From: Phenylobacterium sp.
GTDB taxonomy: Bacteria > Pseudomonadota > Alphaproteobacteria > Caulobacterales > Caulobacteraceae
Direction: 5' to 3'
NCBI RefSeq assembly: GCF_030697925.1
Contig: NZ_JAUYOJ010000106.1
Span: 1-37,082 of the forward strand
Length of the DNA: 37,082 bases
Shown piece after piece: positions 25,230 through 32,725 of this stretch. The notes under the pieces are model-generated. The model was not told where the DNA came from. It did no database searches and worked only from the letters and a program-made list of their open reading frames with translations. Positions within the stretch are counted from its first letter, which is position 1, and each line of letters opens with the position of its first letter. The position numbers and the translations under genes were made by a program.

Positions 25230-26747
25230 ATGCTTTCATCTCACGCCGCCGCCGACGCCGGTCGCCTCCGCCAAGCCGAGGCGCTCCCGGCTGTCCGTCC
25301 GCAGCTGATGATCGGAGGCTCATGGCGGGACGCATCCGATCGAGGAACATTTCCCGTCGAGAATCCGGCCACGGGCGAGGTGCTGTCGTGGGTCGCCGAC
25401 GCTACGCCGCAGGACGCCATCGAGGCGCTGGACGCGGCAAGCGGCGTCCAGGCGTCCTGGGCGTTGAAAGACCCTCGCGATCGCGCCGAGATCCTGCGGC
25501 GAGGCTACGAGCGGCTCGTCACCCAAACTGACCGCTTCGCCCAGGTCATCTCGATGGAGATGGGCAAGTCGGTCCACGAAGCGCGCGGCGAGGTCGCCTA
25601 CGCGGCCGAGTTCCTGCGCTGGTTCTCGGAAGAGGCCGTCCGCGTGCACGGCCGCTACCAACGCGCGCCCGCCGGCCCTTTGCGGCATCTGATCAGCAAG
25701 AAGCCCGTGGGGCCTTGCCTACTGATAACGCCCTGGAACTTCCCCTTGGCGATGATCACCCGGAAGGTGGGGCCGGCGGTCGCCGCGGGATGCGCCATGG
25801 TGCTCAAGCCCGCCGAACTCACCCCTTTGACCGCCGCGCTCTTCGTATCGCTCATGGAGGAGGCGGGGCTGCCGCCTGGCGTGCTCAACCTGGTGTCGAC
25901 GACCAGGGCCCAGGACGTGGTCGGCGCGCTGCTGGCCGATCGGCGTCTGAGGAAGGTGTCGTTCACCGGCTCGACCCGGGTCGGGCGCACGATCCTCGCC
26001 GGCGCCGCGGCAAACGTCCTGCGAACATCGATGGAACTTGGCGGCAACGCGCCCTTCATCGTCTTCGAGGACGCGGACCTGGACGCCGCGGTCGAAGGTG
26101 CGGTGCAGGCCAAGCTCCGCAACATGGGGCAGGCCTGCACGGCGGCGAACCGGTTCCTGGTGCACAGGGCCGTCGCGGCGAGCTTCGTCGATCGGCTTCG
26201 CGACCGGTTTGCGGCCCTTTCCGCCGCTGGAGGCGCCTCGGACGGCGAGATCATGGGACCGCTGATCAGCGCGACCGCCCGGACGAACGTGCATCGGATG
26301 GTCGAGGACGCCGTTGACCGCGGCGCCGCGCTCGTGTTGGGCGGAGGGATCCCGGCGGGGCCGGGTCACTTCTATCCTCCGACGATCCTCCTGGATGTCC
26401 GGCCCGGATCGCGGGTCCTGAGCGAGGAGATCTTCGGTCCCGTCGCCCCCATCCAGCAGTTTTCCGACGACCGCGAGGCGATCGATCTCGCCATGGACAG
26501 TGAGCTCGGCCTGGCAGCCTATGCCTACACCCGCGACCTCGATCGAACGCTGCGGCTCCAGGATGAACTCCAGACCGGCATGCTAGGGATCAACACCGGG
26601 CTCATATCGGACCCCGCCGCCCCCTTTGGAGGCGTGAAGCAGTCGGGCCTTGGACGCGAGGGCGGGGCCGAGGGCATCGAAGAGTATCTGACCACGCAGT
26701 ATGTGGGCGTCAGGCAGGCGGCCCCTTCGCCGTCGGACCCGCCCTAG
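25230..26747 (+). CDS. Aldehyde dehydrogenase family protein, copy 2 (succinate-semialdehyde-dehydrogenase-like)
   Basis: A 505-residue aldehyde dehydrogenase closest in look to the NADP-preferring succinate-semialdehyde type. Asn170 in TPWNFPLAM, Lys193 in VLKPAELTP, the loop FTGSTRVG, Glu269 in MELGGNAP and the nucleophile Cys303 in NMGQACTAANR are all present. The N-terminal 20 residues are longer than usual and may reflect a late true start, but no better ATG has a binding site. Its ATG is 5 nt after the ThDP gene stop, so the two are tightly coupled. The enzyme most likely oxidises the aldehyde that the ThDP enzyme releases. The esterase gene follows after 49 bp. Confidence 0.92.
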   Translation: MLSSHAAADAGRLRQAEALPAVRPQLMIGGSWRDASDRGTFPVENPATGEVLSWVADATPQDAIEALDAASGVQASWALKDPRDRAEILRRGYERLVTQTDRFAQVISMEMGKSVHEARGEVAYAAEFLRWFSEEAVRVHGRYQRAPAGPLRHLISKKPVGPCLLITPWNFPLAMITRKVGPAVAAGCAMVLKPAELTPLTAALFVSLMEEAGLPPGVLNLVSTTRAQDVVGALLADRRLRKVSFTGSTRVGRTILAGAAANVLRTSMELGGNAPFIVFEDADLDAAVEGAVQAKLRNMGQACTAANRFLVHRAVAASFVDRLRDRFAALSAAGGASDGEIMGPLISATARTNVHRMVEDAVDRGAALVLGGGIPAGPGHFYPPTILLDVRPGSRVLSEEIFGPVAPIQQFSDDREAIDLAMDSELGLAAYAYTRDLDRTLRLQDELQTGMLGINTGLISDPAAPFGGVKQSGLGREGGAEGIEEYLTTQYVGVRQAAPSPSDPP

Positions 26748-26796
26748 CTCGAATTCGATCGGTTCGCAGAACCGTCCTTCAACCGGAGTGAAGCCT

Positions 26797-27735
26797 ATGC
26801 CGCTGAACGAAATAGCGCTGGAACGGCTGGAGGGCTGGAAGACAGCCGCGATGGAATTCGCGCCGCTGCTGATGGGCGAGCCGTTCGATACCCCGCTGGC
26901 GGAGTTGCGGCGGCGCTACGATCAGGAACTGGCGCGCAATCTTCCTCCGGAGGGCGTGAGCATCGCCCAGGTGGACATGGGCGGGGTTCCGGGAACCCTC
27001 GTCACGCCCGAAGGGGTGAAGGGCGACAGGGCGCTCCTCTACCTTCATGGGGGCGGCTACCTGACCGGGAGCCCGTCCGGCTATCATGGCATCGCCGGTC
27101 ACTATGCCAAGATGCTTGGCGCCAGGGTCTACCTGCCGGACTATCGACTGGCGCCGGAACATCCATTCCCGGCCGCCCTGGAGGATAGCCTGGCGGCCTA
27201 TCGCTGGCTGGCCGACCACGTGGGGGACACTCGGAACATCGTGTTCGCGGGCGACTCCGCGGGCGGAGCCATGGTCGTGTCGACCATGGTGAAAGCCCGA
27301 AACGCATCGTTCCCCTTGCCGGCAGGAGGTGTCGCGATCTCGCCCTGGGCGAACCTGGAGATGACTGGCGCATCCTACATAAGCCGCGACGGGATCGATC
27401 CCCTGTGCAACCGCGAGATCCTGGTCCTGATGGCGCGTCGGGCCCTTGGCGGCACGCTCCCCAATGATCCGGATGCGTCGCCCGTCTTCGCCGACGTGCG
27501 CGGCCTTCCTCCGATCCTGGTCCAGGTCGGCGAGAGCGAGGTCATGCTGAGCGACGCCATGCGCCTGGCAACCCACCTGGCCGACAACCGCGTTCGCACC
27601 TCGCTCGAGGTCTGGCCGGGCATGTTCCACGTCTGGCCGATGTTCGCGGGCGTCCTTCCGGAGGGCCTGCAAGCGCTGGAAAGCGCCAGCATCTTCCTCG
27701 ATCGGGTTCTCGATCAGGGTCGCGCCGGCCGTTAA
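26797..27735 (+). CDS. HSL-type alpha/beta hydrolase (esterase family IV)
   Basis: A 312-residue hydrolase of the hormone-sensitive-lipase group. The oxyanion motif HGGGY is at 84-88, the nucleophile Ser154 in AGDSAGGAM, the acid probably Asp253 (EVMLSDAMRLA) and the base His278 (GMFHVW). PDYRLAPEHPFPAALED is a family hallmark. No signal peptide is seen, so it is cytoplasmic and would cleave short or medium acyl esters. The ATG at 26797 is preceded by GGAG at a good distance; the open frame extends upstream into the aldehyde dehydrogenase gene but lacks a binding site there. It is the last gene of the ThDP/dehydrogenase operon and could release the acid or alcohol that enters the route. Confidence 0.91.
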   Translation: MPLNEIALERLEGWKTAAMEFAPLLMGEPFDTPLAELRRRYDQELARNLPPEGVSIAQVDMGGVPGTLVTPEGVKGDRALLYLHGGGYLTGSPSGYHGIAGHYAKMLGARVYLPDYRLAPEHPFPAALEDSLAAYRWLADHVGDTRNIVFAGDSAGGAMVVSTMVKARNASFPLPAGGVAISPWANLEMTGASYISRDGIDPLCNREILVLMARRALGGTLPNDPDASPVFADVRGLPPILVQVGESEVMLSDAMRLATHLADNRVRTSLEVWPGMFHVWPMFAGVLPEGLQALESASIFLDRVLDQGRAGR

Positions 27736-27738
27736 CGC

Positions 27739-27939
27739 GGGGCGCTGGTCGACAGCGTGCTCGAGCTGGCCTGACAAACACACATTGAGGCGGGCGTCGG
27801 TAAGGCCGGCGTCGGGGCTTGCCGGCGCATCGCCCATGCGCCGCGGGTAGGTCGACGCATGCCGCTGCATGTCGCCGGCCGAGCGCATCAGCTCGCGCAG
27901 CCTATCGCTAGGGAACAGATTTCCCCACTCCCGCGACAT
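27739..27939 (-). pseudogene. Possible remnant of a minus-strand coding sequence
   Basis: From ATG 27939 the minus strand reads 67 codons with mostly G or C in third position (I count about 13 A/T-ending codons). The product starts SREWGNLFPSDRLRELMRS and has no long low-complexity run. The frame then continues antisense through the esterase gene without a stop, so no intact protein of this frame is plausible. I read it as the leftover of a gene cut by the arrangement of the operon, or as chance. I recognise no family. Confidence 0.22.
27823..27843. terminator. Hairpin downstream of the esterase gene
   Basis: An 8-bp perfect stem, CGGCGCAT (27823-27830) with ATGCGCCG (27836-27843), has a 5-nt loop. 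It lies 88 nt past the stop of the ThDP operon. There is no T-run. It is a candidate end of the operon transcript. Confidence 0.35.
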
Positions 27940-28042
27940 GAATTCCCGAAGCGGAGAAGAAATGTAAGTTTATCAGTTAGTTAGATTCGGTTCAGGCTCC
28001 CGGGAGCCCGTAGGGCGCCTAACCCTCACCCGCCGCCCTCTT

Positions 28043-28077
28043 GTTTCGATATATGAATTTATGCCAAATATTGAACT
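28043..28077. promoter_or_regulatory. Palindromic operator B upstream of TonB receptor 3
   Basis: The left arm is GTTTCGATATATG (28043-28055), the spacer 9 nt and the right arm CAAATATTGAACT (28065-28077). The geometry is the same as palindrome A and 24 of 35 bases are identical, although this dyad is imperfect. TTGAAC (28071-28076) inside the right arm could act as a -35 element with CATATG (28094-28099) as a poor -10. It lies 188 bp before the receptor start. Confidence 0.62.
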
Positions 28078-28096
28078 CAAATTGAAGGGGGACCAT

Positions 28097-28186
28097 ATGA
28101 TCGAAGCTGTCGATACCGCGGTCGTCAGGTCTGCGCGGGAGGCCCCCGCCAAGCGTTTTCAAAGCCCCCTTTCAGTCAGGGCATGA
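28097..28186 (+). CDS. Candidate 29-residue leader peptide upstream of TonB receptor 3
   Basis: A short frame starts at ATG 28097, with AAGGGGG ending 5 nt before it, a better binding site than many genes here have. It encodes 29 residues (MIEAVDTAVVRSAREAP..., ending SPLSVRA) and stops at TGA 28184-28186. An ATG at 28183 overlaps that stop and opens a second short frame, which runs into the receptor start. The pair could couple translation or act as an attenuator. The alternative is that CATATG at 28094-28099 is the -10 box, in which case this frame is not translated. No family is recognised. Confidence 0.3.
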   Translation: MIEAVDTAVVRSAREAPAKRFQSPLSVRA

Positions 28187-28265
28187 CGAGCGCCGAGCGC
28201 ACAGCCGTGAGCTCGATCTCGGGGCGCATCAACAACAACGAAAAACTGTTTCCGGAGGGGAAATC

Positions 28266-30605
28266 ATGTCGAGACGACAAAGCATTGTGAGCCGCGCGGC
28301 CCTGGTGGCGGCGCTGTGTGTCGCGCCCACGACCACGGCGTTCGCTCAGGAGGCCGGCGCGACCGCGTCAGGACTCGACGCGGCCACCCAGCTCGATGAG
28401 ATCATGGTCACGGCCCAGAAGCGCGGCGAGAACGTCCAGAACGTTCCCATCGCGATCACGGCGCTCAGCGGCGAAGTGATGGCGGAACGGGGCGTTCGCA
28501 ACGCGCTGGACCTGACCCAGTTCGTCCCGGGCCTGCAGATCAACAACCTTTTCCAATCGTCGAACCCCACGATCTTCCTCCGCGGCGTCGGCGTGAACGA
28601 CTACAACGCCGCCTCTTCGGGCGCGGTGGGCGTCACCGTCGACGACGTCTTTCTGAACTCGAGCGTCGGCCAGCTCTTCGCGGTCTTCGACGTCGACCGC
28701 GTGGAGGTGCTGAAAGGCCCGCAGGGCACGCTGTATGGCCGCAACACCACCGGTGGGGTCATCAACTACGTCACCCGGCGGCCGACCTTCTCTCCGGAGT
28801 TCACCGCCTCTGTCGGGGCCGGTCGGTTCAACCAGGTCTTCTTCGACGCGGCCGGGGGCGGCCCGTTGATCGACGACAGGTTGGCCGCGCGGGCTTCGGT
28901 GGTGGTGAAGCGTCGTGACGGCTGGGGCGTCAATCTGCAGGACGGCCGCGACATCAATGGCATCGAGACCTATGCGGGGCGGCTGCAGTTCCTGTTCACG
29001 CCGACCCCCGACATCGAGATCCAGAACAAGATCGAAGGCGGCTTCAGCAAGTCCTCGGCCCTGGGCCACCAGTCGCTCGGCACATTCCACCTCACGGCGA
29101 ACAGGGCCTGCACCGGCGAGGAAGTCCTGGCGCGCACGATCTGCGTGAACCCGATCTCGGGTTACAAGGCCAATGCGAATATCGATGAATTCAATACCAA
29201 CGTCCGAGACAATTACGAGAATCTCACGAACTTCGCCGACCGCCTATCGGTCGTTTGGAACGGTGACAATCTCAGCCTGACCTCGATAACGGGGTACGTC
29301 TATAACAAGCGCGATCTCAACCAGGATATCGAATACTCGCCGTTCGCCATCGCCGAGCTGCCGGTTTGGGTGGAAAAGTCGGAGCAGGTGAGCAATGAGC
29401 TTCGCCTGGCCTCGAACGGCGACGGTCCGCTCAAATGGGTCGCCGGTCTCTATTACCTGCAAGAGAAGCTTTCGAGCGTCACCAATCTCAGCGTGTTGCG
29501 GGAGTTCAATCCCGACCCCACGCAACCTCACTTCGATCCGGCCAATTCGGTCTTGACCGTGGAGCGTGTCTTCACCCAGCGGACCGCCAGCAAGGCCGTC
29601 TTCGCGCAGGTCGACTACGAGGTGACCGACCAGCTGACGGTCACCGCGGGGCTGCGCTATACCGACGACAAGAAGACCTTGAGCTTCATAACCTATGGCG
29701 GGCCGGTCAACCCGGACAGCGATCCGCGGGCGCGTCTGCAGGATCGCCTGGTCGGGTTCGTCGACGCCGATCCGACCAACTTCGCGATCGATCTGCCTTC
29801 GCGCACCGTCACCACGCTCAAGAAGCCGACCTGGCGACTGGCGCTCGCCTACAAGGCCAGCCCGACGGTGAACGCCTACGCCAGCTACTCACGCGGCCTG
29901 CGGGCGGGGGGCTACAACACCGCGGCGCTGTTCAACGGGATCGAATTCAACGCCGTCGATCCGGAGAGCATCGACGCCTTCGAAGCCGGCGTGAAGACCG
30001 ACCTGTTCGACCGTACTTGGCGGGTCAACGCTTCGGCCTTCTACTACGACTATCGGAACCTGCAGGTCTTCAGCCTCGAACCGAACCCCGCCGGCGGCGT
30101 GCCGCTGCAGCGGTTGCAGAACGCCGACGCGGAGGTCTATGGCGCGGAGGTCGAGATCCAGGCCCGGCCGATGCGCGGTCTGGATCTGAATCTGGGCGCG
30201 GCCTATGTCCACGCCACCTACGCCGACTTCATCGATCCGATCCGTGGCGACTTCAACGGAAACAGGCTGGACAAGACGCCCCGCCTGCAGGCGACCGGCA
30301 GCGCGACCTATCGTTTCGATCTCAGCGACGGTTGGACGGCCAGGGTGGGCGGCGACTTCTCCTATCAGTCGAAGGTCTACTTCAGCGCGCTCAACGATGC
30401 GCCGATGGTGAGCGCCCGCCACGGCGAGGTGAACCTCAATGCGGGGGTCTCCCACAGCTCGGGGGTCGACCTGTCGGTGTTCGTTCGCAATGTCGGCGAC
30501 AACCGCTATCTGACCGACATGAACGACCTGTCGAGCCTGGGCTTCTTCTTCCCGGTCTTCAACGAGCCGCGCACCTACGGCTTGACGCTGCGCTACACCA
30601 TGTAG
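28266..30605 (+). CDS. TonB-dependent outer-membrane receptor 3
   Basis: A 779-residue receptor. GGAGGGG lies just before the ATG at 28266. The signal peptide covers about residues 1-28 (ending TTAFAQ). The TonB box is LDEIMVTAQKRGE. The plug domain (about 50-165) includes LRGVGVNDYNA and DRVEVLKGPQGTLYGRNTTGGVINYVTRRP, and the barrel ends LRYTM rather than the usual terminal aromatic residue. It is closer in style to receptor 2 than to receptor 1 but is not a recent copy. The palindrome upstream matches that of receptor 2, so both are probably induced together and may import related compounds, such as a polymer fragment and its monomer. Confidence 0.93.
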   Translation: MSRRQSIVSRAALVAALCVAPTTTAFAQEAGATASGLDAATQLDEIMVTAQKRGENVQNVPIAITALSGEVMAERGVRNALDLTQFVPGLQINNLFQSSNPTIFLRGVGVNDYNAASSGAVGVTVDDVFLNSSVGQLFAVFDVDRVEVLKGPQGTLYGRNTTGGVINYVTRRPTFSPEFTASVGAGRFNQVFFDAAGGGPLIDDRLAARASVVVKRRDGWGVNLQDGRDINGIETYAGRLQFLFTPTPDIEIQNKIEGGFSKSSALGHQSLGTFHLTANRACTGEEVLARTICVNPISGYKANANIDEFNTNVRDNYENLTNFADRLSVVWNGDNLSLTSITGYVYNKRDLNQDIEYSPFAIAELPVWVEKSEQVSNELRLASNGDGPLKWVAGLYYLQEKLSSVTNLSVLREFNPDPTQPHFDPANSVLTVERVFTQRTASKAVFAQVDYEVTDQLTVTAGLRYTDDKKTLSFITYGGPVNPDSDPRARLQDRLVGFVDADPTNFAIDLPSRTVTTLKKPTWRLALAYKASPTVNAYASYSRGLRAGGYNTAALFNGIEFNAVDPESIDAFEAGVKTDLFDRTWRVNASAFYYDYRNLQVFSLEPNPAGGVPLQRLQNADAEVYGAEVEIQARPMRGLDLNLGAAYVHATYADFIDPIRGDFNGNRLDKTPRLQATGSATYRFDLSDGWTARVGGDFSYQSKVYFSALNDAPMVSARHGEVNLNAGVSHSSGVDLSVFVRNVGDNRYLTDMNDLSSLGFFFPVFNEPRTYGLTLRYTM

Positions 30606-30702
30606 TCGCGCGAGGCCCGGCGCGGACGCCCTCCCACCCGCGCCGGGCTGATCTTCCCAATTCCAAGCTTCTGGCCTGACCTCCTCCCGAAGGCCAAGGC
30701 AG

Positions 30703-30735
30703 ACGTCCTCCCGGCCCTGGCGGCCGGGAGGGCGT
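30703..30735 (+). terminator. Intrinsic-terminator-like hairpin after TonB receptor 3
   Basis: The stem pairs 30703-30716 with 30722-30735 over 14 bp, with one G-T pair and a 5-nt loop. A T-rich tail (TCCTGTCTTGCCTT) follows. It lies about 100 nt after the receptor stop. It is the best intrinsic-terminator candidate in the window. Confidence 0.6.
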
Positions 30736-30758
30736 TCCTGTCTTGCCTTGCCCGAGGC

Positions 30759-30866
30759 TCAGCTCAGCTCGAGATCGGTCCATTCGCGGGCCAGGTAGGC
30801 GACGCCATCGCCCGTATGGACCACCGGATCGAGCCGGACGGCGATGATCAGCACGTCCATGGGCAT
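30759..30866 (-). pseudogene. Possible C-terminal gene remnant
   Basis: A 35-codon frame reads MPMDVLIIAVRLDPVV... and ends at TGA 30759-30761, with codon use like real genes (strong G/C in third positions). It has no ribosome binding site, and the frame continues upstream without a clear start. It may be the tail of a decayed protein. I recognise no family and chance is possible. Confidence 0.2.
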
Positions 30867-31010
30867 CCGGACGGTCTCGACCTTCGAGGCGACTGCGGTC
30901 GAGCTCTGCCTTCGCGCCCAGCGACGGGGCGACAGGGCGCCAGCAGCGGTCTGATCTTCCCCCGAATTAGTGGACGGGGTTAAGCCGCTCGACGCTCGGC
31001 GTCCGAGGCC

Positions 31011-31451
31011 TCAGGGGTCGGTCGAGCCCGCCATCAGCCGGCGGTCGAAGTCCGCCGCCAGGCTGGCGATCGTAACCCTTCCGAACTGCGACAGGAGCCG
31101 CCGCTCGGCCTCCGCAAGCGCCTCTGACATTGCGGCGTTGACAGCCTGTTCGACGAGACAATCGGGCGCGTCGTCCGCAGGTCCGATCGCGAACAAGGTT
31201 GGCGCGCCCAAGGCATCGTAGACGTCACGCAAGGTGATGGACTCCAGGGGACGATTAAGCACCCATCCCCCGCCGTGACCCTTCCCCGAGGCGACATAGC
31301 CGTGGTCCCGCAGCCCGGCCATGGTTCGACGCACGACAACGGGGTTGGTGTTGAGCATCCGCGCGATCACCTCCGAGGTGACCGGCCCGTCATGCCGGGC
31401 CATGTGGATCAGCACATGGAGCATGCGTGAAAGACGGCTGTCGCTGCGCAC
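31011..31451 (-). CDS. Rrf2-family transcriptional regulator
   Basis: A 146-residue winged-helix regulator of the Rrf2 group. The N-terminus SRLSRMLHVLIHMARHDGPVTSEVIARMLNT and the wing VASGKGHGGGWVLNRP (53-68) are typical. Iron-sulphur members such as IscR and NsrR carry three cysteines in the second half. Here the only cysteine is Cys98, so a cluster is unlikely and a single thiol switch is possible. The start is GTG at 31451, with GAGG about 11 nt before it. It diverges from a thioredoxin-reductase-like gene across 95 bp full of repeats. It probably represses that gene and itself in response to redox or electrophile stress; this is inferred from the layout. Confidence 0.88.
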   Translation of the reverse strand: MRSDSRLSRMLHVLIHMARHDGPVTSEVIARMLNTNPVVVRRTMAGLRDHGYVASGKGHGGGWVLNRPLESITLRDVYDALGAPTLFAIGPADDAPDCLVEQAVNAAMSEALAEAERRLLSQFGRVTIASLAADFDRRLMAGSTDP

Positions 31452-31457
31452 GCGCTT

Positions 31458-31547
31458 ATGTACCTCACTTTTTCACGACACAACAGGAGTTGCGTGAAAG
31501 ACGTCCGCGCCTATATGTAACTCATAAAGATACATGAGGTCGTGAAA
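31458..31547. promoter_or_regulatory. Repeat-rich operator between the Rrf2 and flavoprotein genes
   Basis: Two motifs recur in the 95-bp divergent gap. TATGTA(C/A)CTCA is at 31458-31468 and 31514-31524, 10 of 11 bases identical. TTTCACG/CGTGAAA is at 31471-31477, 31493-31499 and 31541-31547; the first two form an inverted repeat with a 15-nt spacer, and the last overlaps the flavoprotein start codon. This fits control of both genes by the Rrf2 protein. Confidence 0.55.
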
Positions 31548-32449
31548 TGGTTTATGATGTGATCGTGGTGGGCGGCAGCTTCGCTGGGCTCTCGGCCGGC
31601 ATGCAGCTGGCGCGCGCCCAACGCCGGGTGCTGTTGGTGGATGCCGGCCGGCCGCGGAACCGCTTCGCCGCGGCGTCCCACGGCTTCCTCGGCCAGGACG
31701 GCGTCGCGCCCGAAGCAGTCTTGAGTGAAGGCCGTCGCCAGCTCTCTGCCTATCCCACGCTCGACTTCCTTCAAGGGGAGGCGGTGCGAGTTCGGTCTGA
31801 CGACACGTTCACGGTGGGCCTGGCGGACGGCGGCGCCGTCGAGGGTCGCCGGCTCGTGCTCGCCACCGGGCTCATTGACGACTTGCCGTTGCCGTCCATG
31901 CAGATGCGATGGGGCGTGAGCGTGCTGCACTGTCCGTATTGTCATGGCTATGAGGTTCGGGGGCGGCCGCTTGCGGTGGTCGCCAGCAACCCCATGTCGA
32001 TTCACCAGGCGCTCCTACTGCCCGACTGGGGGCCCACCACCCTGTTCACCCAAGGTCAGTTCGAGCCGACCCTCGACGAGGCTGGACGACTTGCTCTGCG
32101 CAGCGTCGATGTTGAGCGCGTCCCGGTCGTCGAGCTCTTGGGCGACGCCCCCCACACCGAGGCGCTCCGCCTCGCCGATGGGCGCATCATTGCGGCGCAG
32201 GCCGTGTTCACGGCGCCCAGGACGCGCATGGCAAGTTCGCTTGCCGAACAGCTGGGCTGCGCCTTCGAAGACGGACCGACCGGACCCTACATCCAGGTCG
32301 ACGCGGTGAAGCGGACCACCATCAGCGGCGTCTTCGCCGCCGGCGACGCCGCCCAGGGGATGCACAATGCGACCCTTGCCTCGGCGGCGGGGGTTCTGGC
32401 CGGCGTCTCGGCGCATCGCTCATTGGTGCTCGCTCAGGCGGCGGCCTGA
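31547..32449 (+). CDS. Thioredoxin-reductase-like FAD-dependent oxidoreductase
   Basis: A 300-residue flavoprotein. The FAD dinucleotide motif is GGSFAG (9-14), the redox pair is Cys129-Cys132 in HCPYCHGYE, and the second FAD motif is GVFAAGDAAQG near the C-terminus. The place where thioredoxin reductases bind NADPH with a G-x-G-x-x-A loop reads VASNPMSIHQ (145-154). NADPH binding may therefore be lost or altered, as I recall for a subgroup often found beside Rrf2 regulators. GAGGT lies 6 nt before the ATG. It likely reduces a disulfide or a small electrophile in the cytoplasm. The divergent Rrf2 gene is the likely regulator. Confidence 0.88.
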   Translation: MVYDVIVVGGSFAGLSAGMQLARAQRRVLLVDAGRPRNRFAAASHGFLGQDGVAPEAVLSEGRRQLSAYPTLDFLQGEAVRVRSDDTFTVGLADGGAVEGRRLVLATGLIDDLPLPSMQMRWGVSVLHCPYCHGYEVRGRPLAVVASNPMSIHQALLLPDWGPTTLFTQGQFEPTLDEAGRLALRSVDVERVPVVELLGDAPHTEALRLADGRIIAAQAVFTAPRTRMASSLAEQLGCAFEDGPTGPYIQVDAVKRTTISGVFAAGDAAQGMHNATLASAAGVLAGVSAHRSLVLAQAAA

Positions 32450-32725
32450 GCCAGCCGACGAAGAGGTGCGCCTTCGACCGGCGGAGGCTTTCCCCTGGAA
32501 GGGCCGCCGCCAGAGTCGGGCGCCCCGGCCTGGTGAAGGCGCCGGCGCGTAGAGAACGGGGCTGCCGGCACATTCGACCTACCCGGGTCGGGCCCGCGCC
32601 GCCTGGGCGGCATTTGTTGCGGTTCGCAGGACAATCCATCCCGGTTTCCCGGCCTAACGCCGAATGCCCCGCGCCCGTATCGCTCAAGCCATCCTGAAAC
32701 AGAGCTTTCGACAGGGGATTGCCCG

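Larger units (their letters stand above)
27736..28265. other. Gap between the esterase and TonB receptor 3
   Basis: This 530-bp region holds a hairpin (27823-27843), a minus-strand coding-like remnant (27739-27939), the AT-rich promoter part (27960-28100) with palindrome B, and two small open frames before the receptor. No complete gene of known family is present. Confidence 0.5.
30606..31010. other. Gap after TonB receptor 3 with terminator and gene remnant
   Basis: This 405-bp stretch holds a strong terminator hairpin (30703-30735) and a short minus-strand frame that looks like the end of a lost gene (30759-30866). I see nothing else that is coding. Confidence 0.5.
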
